From NCBI RefSeq assembly GCF_900104815.1, contig NZ_FNTD01000004.1, forward strand, positions 5,100,501 to 5,164,500: a stretch of 64,000 nucleotides of DNA, given 5' to 3'. The notes beneath the pieces were generated by a model. The model was not told the DNA's origin. It was given only the letters and a program-made list of their open reading frames with translations, and searched no databases. The stretch comes from Streptomyces misionensis. Its GTDB lineage: Bacteria; Actinomycetota; Actinomycetes; Streptomycetales; Streptomycetaceae. Below are positions 7,931 through 16,479 of the stretch, one piece after another. Position 1 is the stretch's first letter. Every line of letters starts with the position of its first letter. A program made the translations under genes and the position numbers.

Positions 7931-9739
7931 ATGAGTAGGGGCGGACGCCACGCATACGGCGCACTCTCCGTGCTCGCGGCCGGAGCTCTTGTGCTCACCG
8001 GTTGCAGCAAGGGCGGCAGCGACGCCGGCGACAACTCCAAGCAGGACCAGCAGAACGCCAAACGCCAGCAGGCCGCCATCAAGTTCGGCGACGCGGCAGA
8101 CTCCACCGGTCCGGCGGCCCCCGTGCCCGGCGCCAAGCCCGGCGGCAGCATGGAGGTGCTCCAGCGCGACAGCTACGCGCACCTCGACCCGGGGCAGATC
8201 TACGTCAACGACGAGATGACCGTCTCCCAGCTGATCCACCGCGGCCTCACCGGCTACAAGGCGACCAGCGACGACGGCAAGCAGCACGAGGTGGTCGGCG
8301 ACCTCGCCACCGACTCCGGCACCACCACCGACGGCGGCAAGACCTGGAAGTACACGCTCAAGGACGGCATCAAGTTCGAGGACGGCACGCCGATCACCTC
8401 GAAGGACGTCCGCCAGACCTTCGAGCGGCTGTTCGCCCCCTTCATCAACCAGGGCCCGACCTACATCCAGCAGTGGCTCGCCGACACCAGCGGCACCGGC
8501 TACCGCAAGCTGCTGCCCGACGGCCCCTACAAGGGCAAGCACCTGCCGGACAGCGTCCTGTCCACGCCGGACGACAAGACCGTCGTCTTCCACTTCAAGG
8601 TGCCCCACCCGGACCTGCCGTACGCGCTGGCCATGGCGGGCTACTCCGTCGTCTCCGCCAAGGGCGACACCAAGGAGAAGTACGACAAGACCCCGGTCAC
8701 CACCGGTCCGTACAAGGTCCAGTCGTTCCAGTCCGGCAAGTCGATGGTGCTGGTCAAGAACCCGAACTGGGACCCGAAGACCGACCCGATCCGCCACCAG
8801 TACGTGGACCGGTTCAACATCACCTTCAACCAGCAGTTCGAGGCCTCCACCAAGGCGCTGCTCGCCGACAGCGGCCCCGACCAGACCGGCATCAGCTTCA
8901 ACAACCAGGTCGACGCGGGCAACCTCTCCCAGGTGCTCGGGAACCCGAAGCTGAAGTCCCGCACGGTCTCCGGCTACCAGTCGTACGTGGGCCAGATGAA
9001 CATCAACATGAGCAAGCCCGAGATGAAGGACATCCGGGTCCGCCAGGCCATCGCCTACGCCCTGCCGGTCACCCCCTTCGTCCGCGCCTACGGCGGCACC
9101 GACGCCATGGAGGTCGCCGGCGGCCTGATCAGCCCGACCGTCAGCGGCTACGACGCCTCCTTCGACCCCTTCGGCAAGAAGAAGAAGCCCGCGGGTGACC
9201 CGGCCAAGGCGCACGCCCTCCTCAAGGAGGCCGGCAAGCTCAACATGAAGCTCACCTTCGGCTACATCAACACCCCCGAGGGCCAGCAGTACTCCACCGC
9301 CATGGCGGCGGGCCTGAAGAAGGCCGGCTTCAACGTGCAGCGCCAGGAGATCCCGGCCGAGACCTTCTACGACCAGGTCTCCAAGCTGAACAACCCCTAC
9401 GACATCTTCCACACCGCCTGGGGCGCCGACTGGCCGTCCGCCTCCACGGTCATTCCGCCGCTGTACGACGGCCGGCAGATCGCCGACGGCGCCTCGGTCT
9501 ACTCGCAGATCAACGACGCGCACGTGAACAGCGAGATCGACCGCATCAACACGATCACCGACCCGGTCAAGTCCGCCGCCGAGTGGGAGAAGCTCGACAA
9601 GTACCTCCTCACCAAGGTGGTCAACGAGGTTCCGACCGCGTACTACAAGCAGACCCAGATCGCCGGCTCCAAGGTCGGCGGCCTCGTCTTCGACGACGTG
9701 ATCGGCGGCGTCGACCCGCGTCGCCTCTACATCAAGTAA
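7931..9739 (+). CDS. bldKB: oligopeptide-binding lipoprotein, family 5 (BldKB-like)
   Basis: A 602-residue solute-binding lipoprotein. ATG at 7931 is chosen over an in-frame GTG at 7901 because the signal peptide then begins MSRGG and GGGTGGG lies upstream. The lipobox is VLTGC with Cys25. The mature N-terminus is followed by a polar QDQQNAKRQQA linker, then the two-lobed SBP_bac_5 domain (LDPGQIYVNDEMTVSQLIHR; YTLKDGIKFEDGTPITSKDV; MTLSV-type motifs replaced by the QINDAHVNSEIDRI region near the C-terminus). It captures peptides outside the membrane and delivers them to the BldKA/BldKC permease. The transcript can fold a strong hairpin directly behind the stop codon. Confidence 0.92.
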   Translation: MSRGGRHAYGALSVLAAGALVLTGCSKGGSDAGDNSKQDQQNAKRQQAAIKFGDAADSTGPAAPVPGAKPGGSMEVLQRDSYAHLDPGQIYVNDEMTVSQLIHRGLTGYKATSDDGKQHEVVGDLATDSGTTTDGGKTWKYTLKDGIKFEDGTPITSKDVRQTFERLFAPFINQGPTYIQQWLADTSGTGYRKLLPDGPYKGKHLPDSVLSTPDDKTVVFHFKVPHPDLPYALAMAGYSVVSAKGDTKEKYDKTPVTTGPYKVQSFQSGKSMVLVKNPNWDPKTDPIRHQYVDRFNITFNQQFEASTKALLADSGPDQTGISFNNQVDAGNLSQVLGNPKLKSRTVSGYQSYVGQMNINMSKPEMKDIRVRQAIAYALPVTPFVRAYGGTDAMEVAGGLISPTVSGYDASFDPFGKKKKPAGDPAKAHALLKEAGKLNMKLTFGYINTPEGQQYSTAMAAGLKKAGFNVQRQEIPAETFYDQVSKLNNPYDIFHTAWGADWPSASTVIPPLYDGRQIADGASVYSQINDAHVNSEIDRINTITDPVKSAAEWEKLDKYLLTKVVNEVPTAYYKQTQIAGSKVGGLVFDDVIGGVDPRRLYIK

Positions 9740-9750
9740 CCGTCTTCCGC

Positions 9751-9793
9751 CGGTACCCGGCGCGACCCCGCCGCGGGGGAGCGCCGGGTACCG
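9751..9793 (+). other. strong intercistronic hairpin between bldKB and bldKC
   Basis: Perfect 13-bp arms CGGTACCCGGCGC (9751-9763) and GCGCCGGGTACCG (9781-9793) enclose a GC-rich loop that can itself pair (CCCCG with CGGGG). It starts 12 bases after the bldKB stop and ends 33 bases before bldKC. It lacks a T-tract, so it more likely stabilises the upstream bldKB message or partly attenuates than fully terminates. Confidence 0.75.
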
Positions 9794-9826
9794 CCCGGAC
9801 CGCCGACGTCTGAGAGCTGCCCTGTC

Positions 9827-10807
9827 ATGCTGCGCTTCCTCGTGCGCCGGATCATCGGTGCCGTCGTCATTCTGTTCCTGCTGAGCATCGTCACGTTCGT
9901 GCTGTTCTTCGGGGTGCCCCGGGACCCGGCGCTGCTGATGTGCGGCAAGACCTGCAACCCGGACAGCATCGCGAACATCCACCATGTGCTCGGGCTCGAC
10001 AAGCCCATCACCGAGCAGTACTGGATCTTCCTGCACAACCTCGTCGCGGGCAGCAGCCAGTTCGCCCAAGGCCCTTGCCCCGCGCCCTGTTTCGGCTACT
10101 CGTACCACACCAACGACCCGGTCTGGAACACGCTGATGGACCGGCTGCCCACCACCGTCTCGCTCACCCTGGGCGCGGCCGTGTGCTTCCTGATCGTCGG
10201 CCTCGGCACCGGTCTGCTGGCCGCCTGGCGACGCGGCACCATGGTCGACAAGACGGCCACCGCGGGCGCCATGGTCGTCAGCTCGCTGCAGATCTACTTC
10301 CTCGGCCCGCTGGCCCTCGCGATCCTCGTCTACCAGACCCACTGGTTCGACAAACCCGCCTACAACAACTTCACCGGCGATCCGCTGACCTGGTTCACCG
10401 GGCTGATCATCCCCTGGGTCGTGCTGTCCACGATCTTCGCCGCGCAGTACACCCGTATGGCGAGGTCCGCGATGATCGAACAGCTCCAGGAGGAACACGT
10501 CCGCACGGCCCGGGCCAAGGGCATGTCCCGGCGGTACGTCTTCTTCCGCTACGCCTGGCGCGGCTCACTGATCCCGATCGTCACCATCTTCGGCATCGAC
10601 CTCGGCTCCCTGCTCGGCGGCGCCATCATCACCGAGTACACCTTCGGCCTGCCGGGCCTCGGCCAGCTCGCCGTGCAGTCCGTGTTCTTCAGCGACCTGC
10701 CGCTGCTGCTCGGCGTGATGCTGTTCGCCGCCACCATGATCCTGCTCTTCAACATCGTCGTCGACGCCGCGTACGCCTTCATCGACCCGCGCGTGCGGCT
10801 GTCCTAG
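9827..10807 (+). CDS. bldKC: oligopeptide ABC importer permease, OppB/DppB type (BldKC-like)
   Basis: A 326-residue permease beginning MLRFLVRRIIGAVVILFLL, the typical OppB TM1. A periplasmic loop with paired cysteines (MCGKTCNP and CPAPCFGY) precedes the five-helix permease domain. The EAA-like loop is EEHVRTARAKGMSRRYVFFR (about residues 222-241), and the family end VDAAYAFIDPRVRLS is present. It forms the membrane heterodimer with the bldKA product. The ATG at 9827 follows the intercistronic hairpin; bldKD begins 12 bp after its stop. Confidence 0.92.
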   Translation: MLRFLVRRIIGAVVILFLLSIVTFVLFFGVPRDPALLMCGKTCNPDSIANIHHVLGLDKPITEQYWIFLHNLVAGSSQFAQGPCPAPCFGYSYHTNDPVWNTLMDRLPTTVSLTLGAAVCFLIVGLGTGLLAAWRRGTMVDKTATAGAMVVSSLQIYFLGPLALAILVYQTHWFDKPAYNNFTGDPLTWFTGLIIPWVVLSTIFAAQYTRMARSAMIEQLQEEHVRTARAKGMSRRYVFFRYAWRGSLIPIVTIFGIDLGSLLGGAIITEYTFGLPGLGQLAVQSVFFSDLPLLLGVMLFAATMILLFNIVVDAAYAFIDPRVRLS

Positions 10808-10819
10808 GGGGAGACAACC

Positions 10820-11842
10820 ATGAGCACACCTCTCCTCTCCGTGCGGGACCTGCACGTCAGCTTCAAGACCGAGGACGGCGTCGTACGGGCCGTGGACGGA
10901 CTCTCCTTCGACCTGGAACGGGGCAGGACCCTCGGCATCGTGGGCGAGTCCGGCTCCGGCAAGTCGGTGACGAACCTGACCATCCTCGGCCTGCACAACC
11001 CGATGTTCACCACCGTCGAGGGCGAGATCCTGCTGGACGGGCGCGAGTTGACCACCGCGCGCGAGTCGGAGCTGGAGAAGCTGCGCGGCAACAAGGTCGC
11101 CATGATCTTCCAGGACCCGCTCACCGCGCTGTCCCCCTACTACACCGTCGGCCGGCAGATCGCCGAGCCGTACATGAAGCACAACGGCGCCTCCAAGAAG
11201 GACGCCTGGGAACGCGCCGTGGAGATGCTGGGCAAGGTCGGCATCCCCAACCCCCGGCAGCGGGCGAAGGACTACCCGCACCAGTTCTCCGGCGGCATGC
11301 GCCAGCGCGCGATGATCGCCATGGCCCTGGTCTGCGACCCCGACCTGCTCATCGCCGACGAGCCGACCACGGCGCTCGACGTGACCGTGCAGGCGCAGAT
11401 CCTCGATCTGCTGAAGGACCTGCAACAGGAGTTCGGATCGGGCATCATCTTCATCACCCACGACTTGGGGGTGATCGCCGACATGGCCGACGACATCATG
11501 GTGATGTACGCGGGCGGCGCGGTCGAACGGGGCACCACCGAAGAGGTGCTGCGCTCGCCCCAGCACCCTTACACCTGGGGCCTGCTGAACTCCATGCCGC
11601 GCCTGGACTCCGACCCGGCCGCGAAGCTGTCCCCGATCCCGGGCACCCCGCCCTCACTGCTCAACCCGCCGAGCGGCTGCCGCTTCCATCCACGCTGCAC
11701 CTTCCAGGACCGGGTGGCGGGCACCGGCCGCTGTACGACCGAACGGCCGCCGATCGGCCCCGGCCGCGCGTCGGCGTGCCATCTGGGCGCCGACCAGAAG
11801 CGGACCATCTTCATCGAGGAGATCAAGCCCCGTCTGGGCTAG
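10820..11842 (+). CDS. bldKD: oligopeptide importer ATPase, OppD/DppD type (BldKD-like)
   Basis: A 340-residue ABC ATPase with AGGGGGA upstream of the ATG. Walker A is GESGSGKS (about residues 43-50), the Q-loop lies in [10 protein letters not shown], the signature is FSGGMRQR, Walker B is LLIADEP and the switch histidine lies in ITHDLG. The C-terminal oligopeptide-family extension has spaced cysteines ([26 protein letters not shown]) that in homologues can bind an Fe-S cluster. It pairs with the next gene product to power peptide import. Its closest neighbour in the window is the ATPase at 15395-16432. Confidence 0.93.
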   Translation: MSTPLLSVRDLHVSFKTEDGVVRAVDGLSFDLERGRTLGIVGESGSGKSVTNLTILGLHNPMFTTVEGEILLDGRELTTARESELEKLRGNKVAMIFQDPLTALSPYYTVGRQIAEPYMKHNGASKKDAWERAVEMLGKVGIPNPRQRAKDYPHQFSGGMRQRAMIAMALVCDPDLLIADEPTTALDVTVQAQILDLLKDLQQEFGSGIIFITHDLGVIADMADDIMVMYAGGAVERGTTEEVLRSPQHPYTWGLLNSMPRLDSDPAAKLSPIPGTPPSLLNPPSGCRFHPRCTFQDRVAGTGRCTTERPPIGPGRASACHLGADQKRTIFIEEIKPRLG

Positions 11843-11854
11843 GAGGACACTGTC

Positions 11855-12991
11855 ATGAAAGAGGACCTGGTCCTCCCGGCCCAGCGCGAGCGCGACGGTG
11901 ACACGGAGGGCGAGCCGCTGCTCCAGGTCTCCGGGCTGACCAAGCACTTCCCCGTCAAGGGCGGCTTCCCGATCCGCCGCACCGTCGGGCAGGTGCAGGC
12001 CGTCGACGGCATCGACCTGGCCGTGCACACCGGCGAGAGTTTCGGCCTGGTCGGCGAGTCGGGCTGCGGAAAGTCCACCACCGGCCGGCTGATCACCCGG
12101 CTCATGGAGCCGACCAGCGGCACGATCACCTACCGCGGGCAGGACATCAGCCACGCCTCGCGCAAGCAACTGGCGCCGATCCGGTCCGAGATCCAGATGA
12201 TCTTCCAGGACCCCTACTCGTCGCTGAACCCGCGGCAGACGGTCGGCAAGATCATCTCGGGTCCGATGGAGATCAACGACATCAACCCGGAGGGCGGCCG
12301 CGAGAAGCGGGTGCGCGAACTCCTGGAGATCGTGGGTCTCAACCCCGAGCACTTCAACCGGTTCCCGCACGAGTTCTCCGGCGGTCAGCGCCAGCGCATC
12401 GGCGTGGCCCGCGCGCTCGCCCTGGAGCCGAAGCTGATCGTCGCGGACGAGCCGGTCTCGGCGCTGGACGTCTCCATCCAGGCACAGGTCGTCAACCTGC
12501 TCCAGAAGGTGCAGAACGAACTCGGCATCGCGTTCCTCTTCATCGCCCACGACCTCGCGGTGGTGCGGCACTTCTCGCAGCGCGTCGCCGTGATGTACCT
12601 CGGCAAGATCATCGAGGTGGGCGACCGCGACTCCATCTACACCCGCCCGCGCCACCCCTACACCCACGCCCTGCTGTCCGCGGTCCCCGAGGTCAGCCTC
12701 ACGGACGGGGAGACGGGCGGCCGCGAGCGCATCCGCCTCGCCGGCGACGTGCCGTCCCCGATCTCCCCGCCCTCCGGCTGCCGCTTCCGCACCCGCTGCT
12801 GGAAGGCCCAGGACAAGTGCGCCACCGAGGAGCCCCCGCTGGTCCGGATCGCCGGCAACCACGAGGGTCATCTGACGGCGTGCCACTTCCCGGAGGAGCC
12901 GACGACCGAGGCGCGCGAGGAGGACATCGTGCTGGACCCGGCGCTGGCGGCCCTGGAGGAGCCGGGACCGGACGCGGGGGCGCAGGGGTAG
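11855..12991 (+). CDS. bldKE: oligopeptide importer ATPase, OppF/DppF type (BldKE-like)
   Basis: A 378-residue ABC ATPase, last gene of the bldK-type operon, with TAGGAGGA upstream. Walker A is GESGCGKS, the signature FSGGQRQR, Walker B LIVADEP, and IAHDLAVVRH carries the switch histidine. The C-terminal cysteine motif [10 protein letters not shown] is present, followed by an acidic tail. About 190 bp of its coding sequence (12221-12411) is identical by eye to the ATPase gene of the facing operon, including silent positions, which points to recent gene conversion. Confidence 0.93.
   Translation: MKEDLVLPAQRERDGDTEGEPLLQVSGLTKHFPVKGGFPIRRTVGQVQAVDGIDLAVHTGESFGLVGESGCGKSTTGRLITRLMEPTSGTITYRGQDISHASRKQLAPIRSEIQMIFQDPYSSLNPRQTVGKIISGPMEINDINPEGGREKRVRELLEIVGLNPEHFNRFPHEFSGGQRQRIGVARALALEPKLIVADEPVSALDVSIQAQVVNLLQKVQNELGIAFLFIAHDLAVVRHFSQRVAVMYLGKIIEVGDRDSIYTRPRHPYTHALLSAVPEVSLTDGETGGRERIRLAGDVPSPISPPSGCRFRTRCWKAQDKCATEEPPLVRIAGNHEGHLTACHFPEEPTTEAREEDIVLDPALAALEEPGPDAGAQG
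12221..12411 (+). repeat. 191-bp perfect repeat inside the BldKE-like ATPase gene (copy 1 of inverted pair)
   Basis: Read base by base, this stretch is identical to the reverse complement of 14857-15047. It encodes the same part of the ATPase, from just after the Q-loop through the ABC signature. Divergence resumes abruptly at both edges (for example at 12412). The two copies face each other about 2.4 kb apart. Confidence 0.85.
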
Positions 12992-13004
12992 GCACCGGGC
13001 GGAG

Positions 13005-13748
13005 TCAGGCGGCGGGCGTCGCCACGGTGATGATCTCGGGGGCGGCGGGCGTCAGCGGGCCGCCGTCCCAGTCGCCGTACTGCTCCACGACCGTCAGGCC
13101 GGCGGCCGTGAGGAAGGCGCCGAGTTCCCCGGCGTCCAGGAAGCGCAGGACGGTGTGGCTGACGTGGGGGGCGGGCCACCGGTCGCTTTCGTAGGTCTCG
13201 CTGAACCGGACCCGGCCGTCGCGCAGGCCGCCGTCCTGGACCTCGTGCCGGACGCGTACGACGGCTCCGTCGGGGGCGGTGACCTCGCGCACGCGGTCGG
13301 GGGTCCACCGCTCCCAGGGGCGGGCGGCCGGGTTCCGCGTCTCGAACGCGAACCGCCCGCCGGGCCCCAGCGCCCTGCGCACGGCCCGCAGGCACTGGAG
13401 GACGTCCTCGTCGCCGAGCAGCACCTGGAAGGCGTGCCCGGTCATCACCGCGAGGTCGAACTCCCCGTCCCAGCCCCGCGCCCGGGTGTCCCCGAGCACC
13501 CACTCGACGTCCGTGCGCGCCTGCCGGGCCTGGACGAGCATGGCGGCGGCCGGGTCGAGCCCCACGAGCCGGCCCCGGTGCCCCTCGGCCCGCGCCCTGC
13601 ACAGCAACTGCCCGGTGCCGCAGCCGACATCGAGCACGGCGTCCGCCCGCCGCACCAGCTTCAGATAGAACTCGTCGCCCGGACCCCAGGAGTTGAGGCC
13701 GTCGTAGAGCGCGGCGAGCGAGAGATCGACGAACGAGTGATCCACCAC
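13005..13748 (-). CDS. class I SAM-dependent methyltransferase
   Basis: A 247-residue cytoplasmic protein with the Rossmann methyltransferase motifs in order: motif I VLDVGCGTGQLL (about residues 38-49), an acidic end of strand 2 (VGLDPAAAML), motif II (WVLGDTRA; FDLAVMTGHAFQVLL) and an ALGPGGRFAFETRNP post-motif. The C-terminal half resembles the small-molecule type with RVRHEVQDG and VRFSETYE. GTG at 13748 is used; a GTG immediately after it is equally possible. It ends 13 bp after the bldKE stop in convergent orientation. Substrate unknown. It lies between two importer operons and may belong to a lineage-specific insert. Confidence 0.8.
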   Translation of the reverse strand: MVDHSFVDLSLAALYDGLNSWGPGDEFYLKLVRRADAVLDVGCGTGQLLCRARAEGHRGRLVGLDPAAAMLVQARQARTDVEWVLGDTRARGWDGEFDLAVMTGHAFQVLLGDEDVLQCLRAVRRALGPGGRFAFETRNPAARPWERWTPDRVREVTAPDGAVVRVRHEVQDGGLRDGRVRFSETYESDRWPAPHVSHTVLRFLDAGELGAFLTAAGLTVVEQYGDWDGGPLTPAAPEIITVATPAA

Positions 13749-13804
13749 CGCGGCAGTTTGTCATACCCTCCGCCTGGCCGCGGGGCTTTTGGGGAGGGGA
13801 TGGT

Positions 13805-14188
13805 GTGCTGCATCACGTGGAGCTGTGGGTACGGGATCTGGAGCGGGCGGGAGCCCGGTGGGGGTGGCTGCTGGCTGCCCTGGGCTGGGAGCCGTACCAG
13901 GAGTGGGGAGCCGGGCGCAGTTGGCGGGCGGGGGAGACGTACGTCGTCATCGAGGAGTCGCCCGCCCTCCGTCCCGGTGCAGGGCACGACCGGATGCGGC
14001 CGGGGATGAATCATCTGGCCTTCCACGCCCCCGACCGGGGGACCGTCGACGCCCTCGCCGAGGGCGCGGCGGCGCACGGCTGGGCGGTGCTCTTCCCCGA
14101 GCGGCACCCGCACGCCGGAGGCGCGGAGCACTACGCCGTGTACCTGGAGGACGTCGACGGGTTCGAGGTGGAGGTCGTCGCGCAGTAG
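13805..14188 (+). CDS. VOC-superfamily (glyoxalase/dioxygenase-like) protein
   Basis: A 127-residue single-domain protein. GTG at 13805 follows GGGGAGGGGA. The start LHHVELWVRDLERAGARW and the end AEHYAVYLEDVDGFEVEVVA are the paired beta-alpha-beta3 halves of the vicinal-oxygen-chelate fold. The potential metal ligands are His3/His4, His72 in NHLAFHAPD and Glu121 near the end. The reaction is not predictable from sequence. It is divergently transcribed from the methyltransferase. Confidence 0.78.
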   Translation: MLHHVELWVRDLERAGARWGWLLAALGWEPYQEWGAGRSWRAGETYVVIEESPALRPGAGHDRMRPGMNHLAFHAPDRGTVDALAEGAAAHGWAVLFPERHPHAGGAEHYAVYLEDVDGFEVEVVAQ

Positions 14189-14201
14189 TCCGGGGTACGG
14201 C

Positions 14202-14234
14202 GAAGGCCCGCGTCTTGGGGAGACGCGGGCCTTC
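14202..14234. terminator. bidirectional terminator between the VOC gene and the second importer operon
   Basis: A perfect 14-bp stem GAAGGCCCGCGTCT / AGACGCGGGCCTTC with a 5-base loop, between the converging ends of the VOC gene (14188) and the minus-strand ATPase gene (14325). A T-poor tail is normal for Streptomyces. Confidence 0.8.
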
Positions 14235-14324
14235 CTTCCCGTGGAGCGGACGTTCTGGTGGCTCGGGTCAATGGGCCGGTGAAGTCCGTTCCGGCAAGGG
14301 AGCGACCGACGGAAAAGGGGTGTG

Positions 14325-15368
14325 TCAGGCCGCCGCCTCGGGGTCCTTGGCCAGACGCGGGGCCGGCACCGCGTCCCGCGTCTCGGGGTAGTGGCACGCC
14401 GTGAGGTGGCCGGGCTTGTTGCCCTCCGCCTGGACCAGCGGCGGGGCCTCGGACGCGCACTTCTCCGTCGCCTTCCAGCAGCGGGTGCGGAAGCGGCAGC
14501 CGGACGGCGGGTTGATGGGCGAGGGCACGTCGCCGACCAGGCGGATGCGCTCGCGCGGCTCCTCGTCCACCGTCGCCTCGGGCACCGCGGACAGCAGCGC
14601 CCGGGTGTAGGGGTGACGCGGGTTCTCGTACAGGTCCTCGCGGTCGCCGATCTCCACGATCTTGCCGAGGTACATCACCGCGACGCGCTGCGAGAAGTGC
14701 CGCACCACCGCGAGGTCGTGGGCGATGAAGACGAAGGCGATGCCCAGCTCCCGCTGCACCTTCTGGAGCAGGTTGACGACCTGCGCCTGGATGGAGACGT
14801 CCAGCGCCGAGACCGGCTCGTCCGCGACGATCAGCTTCGGTTCCAGGGCGAGCGCCCGGGCCACGCCGATGCGCTGGCGCTGACCGCCGGAGAACTCGTG
14901 CGGGAACCGGTTGAAGTGCTCGGGGTTGAGACCCACGATCTCCAGGAGTTCGCGCACCCGCTTCTCGCGGCCGCCCTCCGGGTTGATGTCGTTGATCTCC
15001 ATCGGACCCGAGATGATCTTGCCGACCGTCTGCCGCGGGTTCAGCGAGGCGTACGGGTCCTGGAAGATCATCTGGATCTCGGACCGGATCGGCGCGAGGT
15101 CCTTGCGGCCCGCGTGCGTGATGTCCTGCCCGCGGTAGGTGATCTTGCCGCTGGTCGGCTCCATCAGGCGGGTGATCAGCCGGCCGGTGGTCGACTTGCC
15201 GCAGCCCGACTCACCGACGAGGCCGAGGCTCTCGCCCTCGGCGACCTGGAAGTCCAGCCCGTCCACGGCCTGGACCGCGCCGACGGTCCGCCGGATCGGG
15301 AAGCCGCCCTTGATCGGGAAGTGCTTCGTCAGCCCGGAGACGTCCAGGAGGGGGTTCGTGTTGCTCAT
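14325..15368 (-). CDS. peptide importer ATPase, OppF/DppF type (second operon)
   Basis: A 347-residue ABC ATPase, last gene of the minus-strand operon 20422-14325. ATG at 15368 is chosen because the protein then begins MSNTNPLLDVSGLTKHF like its paralogue; longer versions read through the preceding gene. Walker A GESGCGKS, signature FSGGQRQR, Walker B LIVADEP and the cysteine motif [10 protein letters not shown] are all present. It is extremely similar to the BldKE-like protein (11855-12991), with a 191-bp identical DNA stretch. Intergenic distance to the preceding ATPase gene is 26 bp. Confidence 0.92.
   Translation of the reverse strand: MSNTNPLLDVSGLTKHFPIKGGFPIRRTVGAVQAVDGLDFQVAEGESLGLVGESGCGKSTTGRLITRLMEPTSGKITYRGQDITHAGRKDLAPIRSEIQMIFQDPYASLNPRQTVGKIISGPMEINDINPEGGREKRVRELLEIVGLNPEHFNRFPHEFSGGQRQRIGVARALALEPKLIVADEPVSALDVSIQAQVVNLLQKVQRELGIAFVFIAHDLAVVRHFSQRVAVMYLGKIVEIGDREDLYENPRHPYTRALLSAVPEATVDEEPRERIRLVGDVPSPINPPSGCRFRTRCWKATEKCASEAPPLVQAEGNKPGHLTACHYPETRDAVPAPRLAKDPEAAA
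14857..15047 (-). repeat. 191-bp perfect repeat inside the second-operon ATPase gene (copy 2 of inverted pair)
   Basis: Reverse complement identical by eye to 12221-12411. Both copies encode the segment from SLNPRQTVGKII to RQRIGVA. Flanking codons differ at silent positions, so the identity is confined to this block. Confidence 0.85.
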
Positions 15369-15394
15369 GATCGTGAAGTCCCGTCTGCTGTCCG

Positions 15395-16432
15395 TCAGTT
15401 GTGCCGGGTCGCGGCGAAGTCGGCGAAGAGTTCCTGCTTCTGCTCGGCGGTGAGGTGGCAGGCCGAACCACGGCCGTCCACGATCTCCAGGGCCGGACGC
15501 TCGCTGGAGCACTTGCCGCCCGCGACCTTCTCGGCGAAGGCGCACCGCGGGTGGAAGCGGCAGCCGGTCGGCGGGTTGAGCAGCGAGGGCGGCGAGCCGG
15601 GGATCGGCGTCAGCGGCACGTCCACCGGGCCGTTCAGGCTCGGCATGGAGTTGAGCAGGCCCAGCGTGTAGGGGTGCTGCGGGTCCCGGAGCACCTCCTC
15701 CTTGGTGCCGCGCTCCACGCACCGGCCGCCGTACATCACCAGCACGTCGTCGGCGATGTCGGCGATCACGCCCAGGTCGTGGGTGATGAAGATGATCGCG
15801 GTGCCGAACTCCTGCTGGAGGTCCTTGAGCAGGTCCATGATCTGGGCCTGCACGGTCACGTCGAGGGCCGTGGTCGGCTCGTCGGCGATCAGCAGCTCGG
15901 GGTCGCAGACCAGCGCCATGGCGATCATCGCGCGCTGGCGCATACCGCCGGAGAACTGGTGCGGGTAGTCGTCCACCCGCATGTCCGGCTGCGGGATGCC
16001 GACCCGGCGCAGCATCTCGATGGCACGCGTGCGGGCCTCGGCCTTCGAGGCGCCCGTGTGCTTGCGGTAGGTCTCGGAGATCTGGGCACCGACGGTGTGG
16101 TACGGCGACAGCGAGGCCAGCGCGTCCTGGAAGATCATGGACATCTTGTTGCCGCGCAGCCGCTCCATCTCCCGCTCGGAGGCGGTGAGCAGCTCCTGGC
16201 CGTCGAGGAGGATCTCGCCCTCGATCGAGGTGCGCGCCGGGTCGTGCAGGCCCAGGATCGTCAGGTTGGTGACCGACTTGCCGGAGCCCGACTCGCCCAC
16301 GATGCCGAGCGTCTGGCCCTTGGCCAGGTCGAAGCTGAGACCGTCGACGGCCTTGACGACGCCGTCCTCGGTGGAGAAGTGGACCTTTAGATCCTTGATC
16401 GAGAGGAACGGCTGCTGATCGGTGCTCGTCAC
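15395..16432 (-). CDS. peptide importer ATPase, OppD/DppD type (second operon)
   Basis: A 345-residue ABC ATPase. GTG at 16432 is chosen because AGGAG lies 7 bases upstream and the protein starts [19 protein letters not shown]. Walker [10 protein letters not shown]-loop [10 protein letters not shown], signature FSGGMRQR, Walker B LLIADEP, switch ITHDLG, then the cysteine-rich C-terminal extension ([25 protein letters not shown]). It is paralogous to the BldKD-like protein along the whole length. It would act with the ATPase at 14325-15368. Confidence 0.92.
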   Translation of the reverse strand: MTSTDQQPFLSIKDLKVHFSTEDGVVKAVDGLSFDLAKGQTLGIVGESGSGKSVTNLTILGLHDPARTSIEGEILLDGQELLTASEREMERLRGNKMSMIFQDALASLSPYHTVGAQISETYRKHTGASKAEARTRAIEMLRRVGIPQPDMRVDDYPHQFSGGMRQRAMIAMALVCDPELLIADEPTTALDVTVQAQIMDLLKDLQQEFGTAIIFITHDLGVIADIADDVLVMYGGRCVERGTKEEVLRDPQHPYTLGLLNSMPSLNGPVDVPLTPIPGSPPSLLNPPTGCRFHPRCAFAEKVAGGKCSSERPALEIVDGRGSACHLTAEQKQELFADFAATRHN

Positions 16433-16479
16433 GGGGACGCTCCTGGGGGTGATGCGGGGGGTCGGGAACGGGGCGGAGG

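Noticed and set aside
7841..10498. 885-codon antisense ORF across bldKB and bldKC
   Set aside because: Spans two well-supported plus-strand genes and their intercistronic hairpin; composition is typical of a GC-driven antisense shadow.
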